64,000 nucleotides of DNA from Rosa chinensis (GCF_002994745.2 NC_037088.1:46740911-46804910); one strand, 5' to 3'; shown: positions 11,206 through 23,743, counted from the stretch's first letter. A program made the numbers and translations. Notes: generated from the letters alone by a model not told the origin.

Positions 11206-11637
11206 CCAACATCAGACCGTCCATTTTAAAAATGGAGCGATCTCAGCCGTGCAGAAATGGACCGTTGAGTGTGCCAACGGTCAGCAGCAGACACAATCCA
11301 GGTGAGGGGCCCACTGCAGCAGACGACCTGCATGTGCTTTTCCTCTCTCCAGCGCAAGTTGGCGCGTCTTCGTCCTCCCATGTGCTCCCTTCCGCGCGTG
11401 CTTCGTACCCGAGTCTTCCAGCGAGTCAGGCCGCCTATTGGGCTGGGTTATCAGAACGTGTGGTCCCGGCCAACAGTGCTGAGTCTTGGACTTGGATTTG
11501 TCTCAAATATGAGACTAGAAATGAGGCCAAGTCCCATAATTATAGGACCAGATCCACCCAAAACACAAGGTTGGAGAACAAAAGTCTTATATTTGGGAAA
11601 ATTTTGGTTTGGCACCCCATGGTTGGAGTTGCCCTAA

Positions 11638-11961
11638 TGGGAAGGAAGGAAGGCAGCATCTTATATACCCTCATACCAAATGAAGGTTCAACTGACCTGA
11701 ATACATCAGCTGCATTATATAGTGCGTCAAAGCTAGTATGTTCATGGGGCACTGGCTGTAGGACTTATGATTGACTAGCTTTACTCCATTTAAATTAAAT
11801 GATCTGGTAATTCAATTTAGGGTCAAGCATTTTGGGTTTTTCAAGTTTAATTGCAAGTAAAGAACAAGTTATGGAATGGATAAATATTGCATTATAGCAC
11901 TCATTATTTGCTTATTTAAAAATAAAGTAGCATAACAAAAGAAGACAAAGCTGAAAATGTA
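11638..11961. other. Intergenic spacer between Harbinger and Mutator-like elements
   Basis: No recognised gene. This is the continuation of the spacer interrupted at 7530 by the Harbinger insertion. Confidence 0.5.
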
Positions 11962-12292
11962 TAAAATTAAGGGGCCGTGACCACTTACCCGATTTTAGGC
12001 TAAAAATTGCCCACTTACTCCACTAAGAGTTTTTTAACCTCATTTACCCAATTCAACAGTATTGCCCTCATTTTAATTTCTAAATTACACTCATATCTAT
12101 CTCTCTCTTTCATCCCTCCGATCTGGGTTTTCTCCCTCCTCTCTCTCTCTCTCTCTCTTTTTTCTCTCTCTCTCCCCGCAACGTGCCCATTGCTGCGCTC
12201 CACAGAGACCGGACGACGCCGCAGAGGTCGGACGACGCCTCATAGGCCGAAGACAACGCCTCAGAGGCTGCATATCGATCTGCGTTTTCTCC

Positions 12293-12295
<3 letters not shown>

Positions 12296-12387
<92 letters not shown>
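12296..12387. repeat. (CT)n microsatellite in MULE-1
   Basis: About 45 CT dinucleotides in a row. Open frames over this tract (Ser-Leu or Arg-Glu repeats) are artefacts of the repeat. Confidence 0.95.
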
Positions 12388-12388
<1 letters not shown>

Positions 12389-12859
12389 CCTCCTCGCAAC
12401 GTGCCCGTTGCTGCACTCCACAAAGGCCGAACGACGCCTCAGAGGCCGCATATCGAGGACTCTGTTGAGATCGGACGGCAACGAGCAAGGTCGATTTCGG
12501 CGATCGGGCTTCTGGTCGATTTCGGAGATCTGGGCTTTCCGGTCTGCGGCGCCGATTGCAGAAGTAGCATCCACTCCTGAAGATGACAAAGCAGCTTTGG
12601 TCAGCCTACCTCGCCGGAGTCCAACACCTGGTAGGCGAGAAACGCGTCCGGTATTGATGTGGATGCCCAGATCATTTTTCTGGGTGCCAAATTTTTTTAT
12701 TTTTTTTAAGTAACATAAGAGGCAGAGGGAAAGAAAAAAGAAAAAAAAAATGTTTTGAATGTCAATTGGAGGCCAAGAGAGAGAAGTTCAATGTGTATTG
12801 GGGGCAATAGACGTCTAAAAATCACATTACTGGGGGACAATAATATGTCTATTGCCCCC

Positions 12860-13160
12860 CAATAGACCAACATAGTACACTACATTTCCACTCTATAAAC
12901 ACAAATAAACGTATCAGCTATCAAAAACATAATTCCCACAAATAATAACATAGAGTTAATAGATTATTGGAGGAATAACATAGAGTCAATAGATTATTGG
13001 GGGGCAATAATATGTCTATTGCCCCCCAATAGACCAACATAGTACAATACAATTCTACTCTGTAAACACAATTAAACGTATCAGCTATCAAAAACATAAT
13101 TCCCACAAATAATAACAGAGTCAATAGATTTTGGGGGGCAATAATCTGATTACTGGGGGG
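12860..13160. repeat. Internal direct duplication in MULE-1
   Basis: Two copies of a block containing ccccccaatagaccaacata, then acgtatcagctatcaaaaac and cacaaataataaca, occur at about 12860-12955 and 13020-13125. Each is followed by gattattgg or gggggcaataa words. Confidence 0.75.
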
Positions 13161-13594
13161 CAATAATATAGTCACAGGTAGCCGGATTCCGGTCACCGGT
13201 CACCGGATTCCGGTCCCCGGTCACCGGAGTCGGCGCCCCGGCCATTGGTCACCGGAGGCCGGCAAGGTGGAGGATGACTTCTCCCTTTAAGTGAAAAAGA
13301 AGGAGAGGGCAAAAAAGTCCCCAAAAAAATAAAAAAGAATTAATTGGGTATTAGGGAAATAATCTCTTAGAGTGTTTTGGGTAAATGGGGTTAAAAAACA
13401 ATTGGTGGAGCAAATGGGCAATTTTTAAGCTGATATTGGGTAAATGATCATTTTCCCTAAAATTAATTGTTTGAAAGTCACTGTACCAATAAAAATGAAC
13501 CAAAGACCATGCTATATGTATATTTTTTACCTGCAAGTCCATGTAATTAATATAATATACAAAAACCAGAAAAGAAAGCGGAAACACATCAACA

Positions 13595-15392
13595 ATGGCA
13601 GAAGGAGCAAAGAGGTAACAAGCACATACTAATCTGTAAGACCCCTTTCCCACAACAATCCCCATGTGTTTTGGTTAATTGTTGATGTTCTTTTTGATAA
13701 TTAGGCGTGCAGTTGTTACAGGTTCAAATCAAGGGATTGGATTTGGAACAGTTACGCTATTGGCTTCAGAAGGGGTCAAGGTTGTGCTAACTGCTTTGGA
13801 TGAGAAGAGAGGTCTTGAAGCTATTGAAAAGCTAAAAGACTATGGCTTCTCAGATCTTGTGGTTTATCATCAGCTCGATGTAACTGACCCAATAGCATTG
13901 CTTTCCTTGCCGATTTTGTCAAAACCCAATTTGGGAAACTCGATATCTTGGTATGCCAACATATGTAATACACTTCTATATCTCTGTCATGCTCATGTGG
14001 AAAATTTTGATAACATTATATGAACATATCCTATGTTGACATGTTCATGTCAAAGTTAGAGTACTTATGATGTAATTATCTCTGTTCATCCATTTTCGTA
14101 CTTGTAAACTGTCAGTGCTAGTTCAACATAGAATCTCCAAGCCAGTAATAGGAAGGATAGTATAACTTTATTGCATTGGATTCAGGATTTTAGTTTAGTG
14201 TAAGAAAGATAAAATGTTTGGAACTTGCACAGGTAAACAATGCAGGGATTGGTGGAACCTTTGTAGACCCTGAAGCTTTCAAAGCTGCTGCAGCTGCAGG
14301 CATGGGTAAGGTAAAAATGAATTCCCTTTGCTGAGTACATGATTTCATTTTCTTCAATGTGAGAAGCTGAAGCTGTTGGATTGTGAGTCCTCTCACACAA
14401 GGTGTACGTGGAGATAGTGTTCTCCAATGAACTGGTCTAATTTTATTATCATATCTGTGGAAAATCAGTCAAGCATCCACTTATATGATTCTGTGAACTC
14501 CTTTTATATGAATTATTGAAGACTCTAAGCTTAAGTCAAAATAAATTCTTGTTTAATTAGCAACCAATTTATGAGTCAATGGAAGTACTTGATATAAATC
14601 TATTATCTGGTATTAAGTGAATAAAAATTCATTATTTGGGACTAGTTGGTATCAAGAGGTTAATCCAAAGGCTATTGATATTTATGACTAGTAGAATATA
14701 TAAGTGTCTTCTCTTTGATGCAGAATGATGTAGTAGTCAACTTGAGTAAACTAATCTCTCAAACATATGATTTAGCTGAAGAATGTGTGAAAATAAACTA
14801 CTATGGTGCCAAGAAAATGACTGAAGCATTCCTTCCTCTCCTTCAGCTATCTGATTCTCCAAGAGTTTCCAATATTACTTCTGGCGGGGGACAGTTCATG
14901 ATATGAAGTATGTTAACACCTATAGTTATTTAATTTTAATATTCAGAAAACTACAAATGTACTCATTTTGTGCTTGTTGTTTTGATCAGCATATACCAAA
15001 TGAATGGAGAGATGTTGTTGAGTGATGCTGAGAATCTTACAGAACAGAGAGTGGATGAGGTTTTGAGGGAGTTTCTAAAAGACTTCAAAGAAGATTTGCT
15101 GGAAACCAAAGGCTGGCCTACTTCTCTTTCTGCATATATACTCTCCAAAGCAGCCTCGAATGCATACACTAGAATTGTGGCCAAGAAGTACACAAACATC
15201 GGCGTCAATTGTGTCTGCCCTGGATTTGTTAAAACAGAAATGAGCTTCAATGCTGGTGTCTTAACCCCTGATGAAGCTGCTGAAATTATTGTGCGGTTAA
15301 CAGTGTTTCCGAATGGCAATCCATCTGGACTCTACTTCTCTTCAGAAGAAGTCTCACCATATAATATACTCTTTCAATTTTATACATTGTAA
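13595..15392 (+). pseudogene. SDR-3: short-chain dehydrogenase/reductase pseudogene
   Basis: Exon pieces are 13595-13614, 13705-13950, 14233-14310, 14724-14900 and 14990-15392, in the same five-exon layout as SDR-5. Motifs survive: [24 protein letters not shown] and VCPGFVKTE. Three lesions break it. Exon 2 is 246 instead of 247 bases (a one-base loss near 13888, in the codons after VTDP). The donor after exon 4 reads AT instead of GT (14901-14902). Two bases are missing early in exon 5 (about 15009). A Mutator-like element ends 128 bp before the start codon and has replaced the upstream region. A truncated N-terminal peptide could still be made, but not an enzyme. Confidence 0.9.
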
Positions 15393-15835
15393 ATCTAGTA
15401 TTTCAAATAAAAATGTTAATCATGATTGATGAAGGTATATAAACACTTTGTTTATGATAAAATGGCCTTAATAAACTGCACAATTGTTTCAAAGAGCTAG
15501 TTGGCTAGATGGCTTCAAAGTTCTAATTCGGATACCCTAGCACTTAATGTTTTCCAACATCCAACTAATCTGAAAAATCATAATTAAACTTAACCATATC
15601 TCTTTATAATTCCAAAGGGCAACGAGGATTTTAGTCAAAAATTACTGGGTTTGGTGTCTGCAGTATTTTATTTATTGATTCACTTATCTACCAAAGATTC
15701 TACAAAGAGAACAAACAATCAAAGACTAAAATTTGGATATACTAAAAAATGGATACCGGCAGAAAATGACAGTAGAATTAAAGTCAATGTTCTACTAATA
15801 CTAAAATCAGAAAGAGTGGTTGAAGCTCATCAACA
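15393..15835. other. Intergenic region between SDR-3 and SDR-4
   Basis: AT-rich spacer. No gene or element was recognised; it presumably holds the old SDR-4 promoter. Confidence 0.5.
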
Positions 15836-15983
15836 ATGGTGGAAATAGCAAATAGCTACCATCTGAAGCATTCCTGATTTTTAAAAAGTCCATCAACCAT
15901 GTCTTCACTGATTTAATGCAGGTTTTCTTCTCGATCACAGGTATGCAGTTGTCAGTACTAGTTCAAATAAGGGGCTTGGATTC

Positions 15984-16912
15984 TGTAAGTATATTGGGTT
16001 ATTACCATTCAACACGACTTTCCCCAAGTCACTAGGAGATCAAAGGCTGCAAAGGTTTAGGAGATTATTTCTCCTGCTTTTCCGGTGACTCAAGGCAACA
16101 GAAGAAGTTTGCAGAATCGGATCACCAAGAGGAAATCAAGGAGAATCACTATCACTGATCTTGAGTTAAAGGTGGGATTTATTTCATATCATTTAACATG
16201 ATTTAAATTGATTTGCATATCGGATAGATTGAACTAATATACTTATCTGATTAAAAGGTTTTCGACATGCATATCAGATGGAGATCGGATGTGCATAAAA
16301 ATAGGAAGATTTGATTTTAGTTTTAAACCCTTTATATACGTATCTTATTCTGTGGTGCAAAAAGAGATTTGATTGAGGGGGAGTCTTGCTCCTCTATAAA
16401 AGGGTTTGAAACTGCATTTTATATGTAGAGTTTTTTGATTGAGAATTTTAATTGTGCTGCATAGTCTGCACTAACTGTTTTACAAAACTCTCAATGTTTG
16501 TTTGATTGATTGATCATACTGCTTGTTCACTGCATTCATCACTTGCATATGTGATTGAGATTAGTGAGGCTTCAAGGCAAGATTGAATATGAAGGCGTGT
16601 CCAGATTTCTTCATCTATACAAATTGTTTCATAGTTGTTTAGAATAGGACTTTTTATAGTTGTGAGCAAGTTAGCATTGTTGCTAGTCAATGTGGTTGAG
16701 TTGAATACCACTACTTGTGATCTATAACAACCTTGATTCATATTGGATTTGATTCTCTTGTAGGCTACGTAAACAGCTTCACAGTGAAGTTTCCTTAGTG
16801 GAGAGGTTTACACTGCGTCAACAATTCGTGTGCTTTTTTATTTGTGTTGTTGCTTGTTTGAATAACTGTCATTACTCAAACTCTATCAATTTTGTTCCAT
16901 CCGGTAATTATA
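15984..16912 (+). mobile_element. 929-bp insertion in SDR-4 exon 2, probable solo LTR
   Basis: A perfect GATTC duplication (15979-15983 and 16913-16917) flanks a segment that starts TGTAAG and ends AATTATA. It interrupts the codons between the SDR glycine loop and VRQLA. The segment is non-coding. A promoter-like ctctataaaaggg at about 16392-16404 would fit an LTR. The 5-bp duplication and TG start fit an LTR retrotransposon reduced to one LTR, but the end is TA rather than CA and no second LTR exists for comparison. Confidence 0.7.
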
Positions 16913-17182
16913 GATTCAGACTAGTTAGGCAGTTGGCTTCAAATTTAGTCATAACTGTGCTAACTGCCAGAGATGAAAAGAAGAGTATTGAAGCTGTTCA
17001 AAAATTAAAAGAGTTTGGTCTCTCAAACCTTGTGGCTTTTCATCCATTTGATGTTACAGACCCTACTAGCATTACCTCCTTTGTAGACTATGTCAAATGC
17101 TGATTTGGGAAACTGGATATCTTGGTATGTTAAGAATGTGCTTCTCAATCTGTTGACATTTCTTTTTATAAAATATATGTTT

Positions 17183-17395
17183 TGTTGAAGAAAATCAGCT
17201 ATTAGTGTGCCTAATCAAACTAGGAGTAGTAATAGGAGAGAAGATTCTAGAATTCTTAATCCTTCACAGATTAGTATTAATTCCTTGTAAGATTAGAATA
17301 TGTATTTGTAATCCCTATATATAGGGTTCCTATTCTCAATAATATGACACACAATTCTCTCTACATTCTCTCTCGATTCCCTTTTTACTTAAACA
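17183..17395 (+). repeat. Copia-1 5' LTR
   Basis: 213 bp, TG...CA. Contains ctatatatagggttcc as the TATA region. Confidence 0.95.
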
Positions 17396-18164
17396 CGTTA
17401 TCAGCACGACTCTAGCCACAAAACAGAAAACCGAAAACCCGAAACCAACTCATTGACATCGCAGCCCCTAGCCCGAGCTAGCCAAGCCTTCACTGTGGCT
17501 TGCGCACCGCTGCGTCTGCAGTTGCCTGCTTGCGTGCCCTTGCCCCTGCAGCCTTGCACGGCAGCCCCTGCTTCCCACCTGCGCGCCCGAGCGCCTGCAA
17601 CTTTGCCTTGCTGCTGCCCCTGCAGCCTTGCAGCACCACTCGCCCCAACTTCCTCTTTCGCTGCTGTTCCTGCAGCATTACCGCAGCCCCTGCTGCACGT
17701 ATACCTTGCTGCTACACTACCAACCGACTACACATCAACACCGAGCCACCTAGACTTCACAATCGACGTATACATCAACCCAAGCTTCCAAGTTTTCAAG
17801 CTTCAAATTAACCAAGTAAGTATTTACATTAAAGTCCCGCTTTCCGAATATAATTTCTCCTATTTTCTTCGGGGACTTGAAAACCTCCCTTCTTCTACAT
17901 CCCACCTTTCTTATAACGTGGGTTCGATCATTGAAAGAGGAATCGTGGGGATTCACGCAATTAACGAACTAAGAGCGTTCGTAAGACCTCGGACTAAAAG
18001 CGTCCGCAAGCATCGATTAATGACCTTATAAACATCATTGTTTCAATCTAATCCAATCATTCTTGGAAATCGATTTCTTGGTAGCATAGCTCGGAAATCT
18101 TATTATTTAGTTGTCGTGAAAGTTTTAACTCCGAAACTAATATATTTCTTCTTCTTATTTCAGG

Positions 18165-19282
18165 ATGTCGAAGCCAAAGCTTGACTTTCCTATGCTTGAC
18201 TCAACTGGCTCCGCATATCATAGTTAGGTCACGGATGTTGAGAACCACCTCACTTCAAAAGGGATCCTTCCCGTAATTCAGGCACCAAATCCCGACCTCT
18301 TATTTGAGCGTACGGCTACGAATAATGCCACCGCACTCATCTTGATGAGGCGTCACATGGATAAATCACTCCGATTGGAGTACATGGCAATTAAGGATGC
18401 TAGAGAATTATGGGTTGCGCTAGAAGAGCGTTTTGGTAATGTTAAGAATACCCTCCTCCCTGACTTGAAAGTTCAATGGGGCAATCTACGATTCACAGAT
18501 TTCAAGTCTGTAGTTGAATATAATTCAGAAGTTCTGCACCTCAAAACCATGTTGGGGTTCTGTGGACAACCTGTCACAGAGTAAGAACTAATTGAGAAAA
18601 CTCTCTCCACCTTCCCCGTCTCAGCTATTTTGCTATCCAAGCAATATCGAACTGAATACAATACTGGACGGATCATGAGGTTTCATCAGCTAATTAATGT
18701 GATAGCTGTAGCTAAGAAATATGATAATATTCTCGTGAGGAATTATAATTCAAGGCCTATAGGAACTAAGAGTGTTCAAGAGGCGAATTATAATAATGCA
18801 CCCAAAGGGGGGCGCAAGGAGCGGAACCCTAAAATTAATGGACACAACGGACGTTTTGGTCCATATAACAGCCCCACAAAGGAAGGTAATCGTCAGAATG
18901 AAGGACGAACACGTGGCAATACATGGCAACGTGGGAGAGGAGGCCGTGGGACTCCAGGACATGGAGGAGCCACCCAAGGCCGTGGGAATGGCGCCAACCC
19001 CTCTAGGGGACACCACCCAAGTGCAAATAATGCACCTCGATTAAGGGGAGGAAATCACAACGACATGTGTCATCGATGTGGATCAAGTGAGCATTGGTTC
19101 AAGCAATGCAATGCAAGCAAACAATTAGCTGCGCATTACAAGGCATATAGAGACTTTAAGAGCATGAAGCCTATCTTGCCGAAGAAGAAGAAGAAGGTGG
19201 TGATGATGCCAATGTCAATCTCACCATAGCGGACTTCAAATCTGACAAAGAATTGCACAAGGATGCTGCAGATTTTGATTAG
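18165..19282 (+). pseudogene. Copia-1 gag, with stop codons
   Basis: Homologous to the intact gag of copia-2 (27299-28408). It holds the UBN2-type capsid region ([17 protein letters not shown]) and ends in a CCHC knuckle (CHRCGSSEHWFKQC). Lesions compared with copia-2 are a TAG in place of Trp at 18225-18227, a TAA in place of Gln in TEQELI near 18582, and a frame change near 19165 in the acidic tail. It cannot yield full-length Gag. Confidence 0.88.
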
Positions 19283-19661
19283 TGTAGTCCTTTATATTTC
19301 CAAGCATTATGTAATGGCAATTATGCCTTAAATCAATAAAAAGACTTTTCGTATTAACTTTTTCCCTCTAGGCGTACTCAAGAGTACTTGTGATGTCTAG
19401 GCAAGGTTTGATCTGAGAGAACGGTTTTAAAAGTGAGCAACGCTCCACCAAAATCTCGCCTTACCTTACCTGGTCACACCTAAATTGAAATTACCGAACG
19501 GATTGAATGACTACGATTTGTCTACGGTTTGATTTTTATGTTGGATTAGATTTTGGTCAAGAAACTTTGATGTAATCATTGGCTATTATTAATAAAGTCT
19601 CGATTTATTTTTATTCAATGTCTTGGACATGTTTTAATTTTGAACTTTATTATTTTTCAGT

Positions 19662-22600
19662 ATGTTTCCCGGAGAGCTAGAATGCCTCGTGGATAGTGCA
19701 ACTACACATACTATCCTTCGAAATAGACAGCTATTTCTATGGATGACACCATCTCGATCTTCCGTGACTACGATGGTTGGATCATCTCAATTGATTCATG
19801 GTCGAGGACCAGCCCAATTTATGTTGCCAAATGGCACAATTTTAAATTTCACCGAAGCTCTTTATGCTCCTAGGGCAGGAAGAACCCTATTGAGTTTCAA
19901 AGATATAAGAGCCAATGGTTTTCATGCGGAAACGCATTGTGAGAATGGACAAGAGTTCCTTTGCATCACCTCTAATGACTACGGATATAAAAGAGTCTTA
20001 GAGAAACTTATGTGTCGATCTAGTGGGTTGTATGCAACCACTATTCGAATAATTGAATCCAATCATGTTATGAGAGATGATTTATGGGATTCCGACACAT
20101 AAAGGCTTTGGCATGACCGTTTGGGACACCCAGGTTGTGATATGATGATCCGTATCTTAAAGACTTCACACGGACATCCATTTTTCAGAACGAGAAGTAG
20201 TAACACTCGAATTTCGGATCAAGGAGGAGCATCTGCGCCTCACGGCGCCTTTCCCCTTCAAGTTCGGCCACCACAGGACGGCGCCGCCATCCCCCTGCCG
20301 CCCAAGGGTGGCTTTGACGCCACCTCTGCTCCTCTCACTCCAATTTCTACTTCTAAAGTCAATTTTGACTTTGTGACTCAACCAAAATCCTCATTGGTTG
20401 TTTCTAAAGCCCATCATTCGTTCTGCAAAGCCTGCTCTTTAGCAAAATTAGGATCGAGACAATCCTATGCAAAGGACACTAAAGAAAATATACCATTCTT
20501 GCAAAGAATCCAAGGTGATATTTGTGGACCTATTCAACCACCATGCGGACCATTTCGATATTTTATGGGGTTAGTTGATGCATCGACACGCTGGTCACAT
20601 GTTATGCTATGGTCCACTAGAAACGCTGATTTGCTAAACTCCTAGCCCAGATTATTAAGCTAAGGGCTCACCACCCTGATCATCCTATTAAGTCTATACA
20701 ATTAGACAATGTTGGGGAGTTTACATCAAAAACTGTTGATGATTATTGCATGTCCATTGGGATTGAAGTTGAACATCCAGTTCCTCATGTTTACACCCAA
20801 AATGGTCTCACAGAAGCCGCCATTAAATGACTACAAATGGTCGCTAGGGCATTGGTAATGCGCACCAATCTCCCTATTTCTGCTTGGGGCTATGCAATAT
20901 TGCATGCAGCTGTGCTTATTCGTCTGAGGCCCACTGCCACTCAATCATTCTCTGCGTCCCAAATGGTGACTGGGTATGAGCCTAATGTCTCACACTTACG
21001 CATATTTGGGTGTGCAGTTTATGTGCCTATTGCACCACCACAGCGCACCAAAATGGGTCCTCAACGACGATTAGGCATTTATGTTGGATATGATTCTCCA
21101 ACGATTGTCCGCTATTTAGAACCCTTGACAGGTGATCTCTTTACCGCTAGATTTGCGGATTGTCACTTCGATGAGACAGTCTTCCCGTCGTTAGGGGGAG
21201 ATAAGAACATCAATGTTCAACAGGAACGACAAGAATTGTCATGGTCTGTCCCCACTCTGTCTCATCTTGATCCCCGAACCGCACAGTCCGAAATTGAAGT
21301 GCGGAGAATTCTCGATCTTCAGAACGTAGCAGAATCGATGCCTGATGCCTTTTCTGATATCGCTAAAGTGACGAGATCACACATACCTGCTGCAAACATG
21401 TCTGCAATGATTGATGTCCCTAAAATTAGAGGACATGACGCCACCTCCAGTGTACATGAGTATGGCGCCAACGTCCCCACCCTTGGTGACGTTGTGGATA
21501 GGCCTACAGCTCCTGCCAGGAAGCGCGGGTGGCCTATAGGTTCGATGGATTCTCGCCCAAGAAAGAAAGCGAGTTTGGCACAAAATAATCCATTAATCAT
21601 CGATGTAAATAATCCATCTCATGAGAATATTCCGGATTATGGTTATGTCCAAGAGACATCATTGGGGGACGCTCCAATGTCAGAACCAAATCCAGAGAAT
21701 AGAGAGATCTCCATAAATTACACTAGCGTACATGAGATGATGGATAGAAATTCTATGGCAATTGATGATGCATTTGCATATCATGTTGCAAAAAGGAATC
21801 ATAGAATATGATGATATCGAACCTCACTCTGTCGAAGAATGTCAACGAAGAGCGGATTGGCCTAAATGGAAAGATGTGATCCAGGCTGAATTGGATTCAC
21901 TAGCAAAGAGACAGGTATTTAGGTCGATAACGCAGACACCCCCAGATGTAAAACCTGTTGGCCATAAATGGGTCTTTGTTAGAAAGCGTAATGAGAAAAA
22001 TGAGGTGGTACGATATAAAGCCCGTCTCGTGGCGCAAGGTTTCTCACAACGCCCTGAGATCGACTGCGAGGAGACATATTCTCCCGTAATGGACGTTATA
22101 ACGTTCCGCTACCTTGTCAGTTTGGTAGTTTCCGAAAAAACTTGACGTGCAGCTTATGGATGTTACAGCATATCTCTAAAGGGATCCAGATTCAGAGATA
22201 TATATGAAGGTTCCAGATGGACTTCAACTACCCAAATCAAGTGGCTCTAAACCACAGAGCGCGTTTTCAATAAGATTAAAACGCTCACTATATGGATTAA
22301 AACAATCCAGACGGATGTGGTATAACGTCTAAGTGATTACTTGATTGGGAAGGGATATATTAATAATGAAATATGCCCATGCGTGTTCATTAAAAGAACA
22401 AGTTCCGGATTTGCAATCGTAGCAGTTTATGTCGATGACATGAACCTAATTGGAACTCTAGATGAGTTAAAGGAAACTGCTAAATACTTGAAATCTGAAT
22501 TTGAGATGAAAGATCTTGGGAAGACACGGTTTTGTCCCGGTTTAGAACTCGAGCACTGTAGTGATGGAATTTTGATCCATTAGTCTGCATACACTCAGAA

Positions 22601-23542
22601 AATCCTAAGGCGCTTTAATGAAGATAAAGCAAAGCCTGTGAGTACTCCCATGATCGGTCATAGTCTTGAGCCCGGAAAAGATCCGTTTCGTCCAAAGGAT
22701 GAGGACGAAGAATCGTTAGAGGCCGAAGTGCCCTATTTAAGTGCAATAGGCGCATTACTGTACTTAGCTCAATGCACAAGACCAGATATCTCATTCGCAG
22801 TGAACTTGTTAGCTAGACATAGCTCTGCGCCAACACGCCGCCATTGGATTGGTGTAAAGACAATCTTTCGATACCTAAGAGGTACGATTGATATGGGCCT
22901 ATTTTATCCCTACAAAGAGAAAAGATATGACAGAAATTTGGGATCGGACCCCAAGAGGCAAAGAGCCACCGTCCAAAGAATTGCCGCCGCGTCCAGAATG
23001 GCCGGCCTCACCCTATCCCCTTCCATCAAAACGACAATGATGTTTTGAAGGGTTTTGCTGATGCAGGGTACCTCTTTGACCCTCACAAAGGTCGCTCCCA
23101 AACAGGTTATGTCTTTACCATGGGAAGCACAGCGATATCTTGGAGGTCTACAAAACAGACCCTTGTTGCAACTTCCTCAAATCATGCAGAGATTGCTCTA
23201 CATGAAGCCATGCTTGAATGTATATGGCTAAGGTCTATAATTAGGCATATTCAAGGAAGTTGTGGTTTGAAGTCTACCACGGATGAACCTACATGCATTT
23301 ATGAGGATAATGCAGCTTGTACTGAACAAATGAAGTTAGGTTTCATCAAGGGTGACAACACCAAGCATATATCGCCTAAGTTCTTCTATTATCAGCAACA
23401 ACAATCACTTCTAAAGATTGAAGTGAATCCAATCCGATCAGAGGATAATGTAGCGGACTTATTCACTAAGTCATTACCTAAATCCACCTTTGAGAAACAT
23501 GTAAAGAACATCGGATTGAGAAAGTTATCCAAACTCCCATGA
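19662..23542 (+). pseudogene. Copia-1 pol remnant (protease, integrase, reverse transcriptase, RNase H)
   Basis: Reading in pieces: protease with DSATTH (about 19692), GAG-pre-integrase LWHDRLGHPG, integrase core with GDICGPI and DASTRWSH, the HLRIFGCAVYVP segment, RT with KWVFVRKRNEKNEVVRYKA and YVDDM (about 22429-22443), and RNase H ending KHISPKFFYYQ and [15 protein letters not shown]. Several stops and frameshifts separate the pieces (for example near 20103, 20645, 20828, 22144 and 22583). GC-rich in-frame inserts at about 20215-20340 and 22940-23035 have counterparts in copia-2. Confidence 0.9.
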
Positions 23543-23743
23543 TTGTAGCAATCAGGGGGAGATATCGACATCAGGGGGAGTTATGATGTCTACATGTTTG
23601 ATCTCAAAGAATAAAGGACGTGTTGTACTCTTTTTCTCCTCATCGAGGGTGTTTTTGTCCCACAGAGTTTTTCACTCGAGCAAGGTTTTTAACGAGACAA
23701 CGGATAAAGCATCACCACCAAGTTTGAGCGGCACAAGGGGGAG

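Larger units (their letters stand above)
7533..11634. mobile_element. Complete PIF/Harbinger DNA transposon, 4.1 kb
   Basis: The left terminus GGGCAACTCCAACCA and right terminus TGGTTGGAGTTGCCC are perfect inverted repeats, flanked by TAA (7530-7532 and 11635-11637), the superfamily's 3-bp target duplication. Inside are the two expected genes, transcribed convergently: a DDE transposase (8267-9604, +) and a Myb/SANT-like ORF1 (10884-9859, -). The subterminal block ccaaccataggcaccatttg is repeated near 7551 and 7624, a plausible transposase binding repeat. The transposase frame is intact, but ORF1 appears frameshifted, so autonomy is doubtful. Confidence 0.95.
11971..13457. mobile_element. MULE-1: non-autonomous Mutator-like element, 1.49 kb
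   Basis: A perfect 9-bp target duplication TAAAATTAA flanks it (11962-11970 and 13458-13466), as expected for Mutator-like elements. The terminal inverted repeats are about 85 bp and imperfect, with shared words aaaaattgccca, gttttttaac and catttaccca in inverted order. The interior holds a long (CT)n tract, GC-rich sequence with internal duplications (gcaacgtgccc...ttgctgc blocks at 12178 and 12397), and repeats built on caatagac and cccccaatagac. Palindromic ccggtcaccgg words lie near 13190-13250. There is no transposase. MULE-2 at 38438-39852 is a relative. Its right end is only 128 bp from the SDR-3 start codon. Confidence 0.92.

Noticed and set aside
11232..11774. 180-residue frame across the right end of the Harbinger element
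   Set aside because: It crosses the element's inverted repeat and target site, so it cannot be a real gene.
12097..12589. Long open frames with Arg-Glu or Ser-Leu repeats
   Set aside because: They are translations of the (CT)n microsatellite in MULE-1 with no other coding sign.
17453..18031. 192-residue frame rich in Pro, Ala and Cys after the copia-1 5' LTR
   Set aside because: It lies in the retrotransposon leader, has skewed composition, and the copia-2 leader does not conserve the frame.
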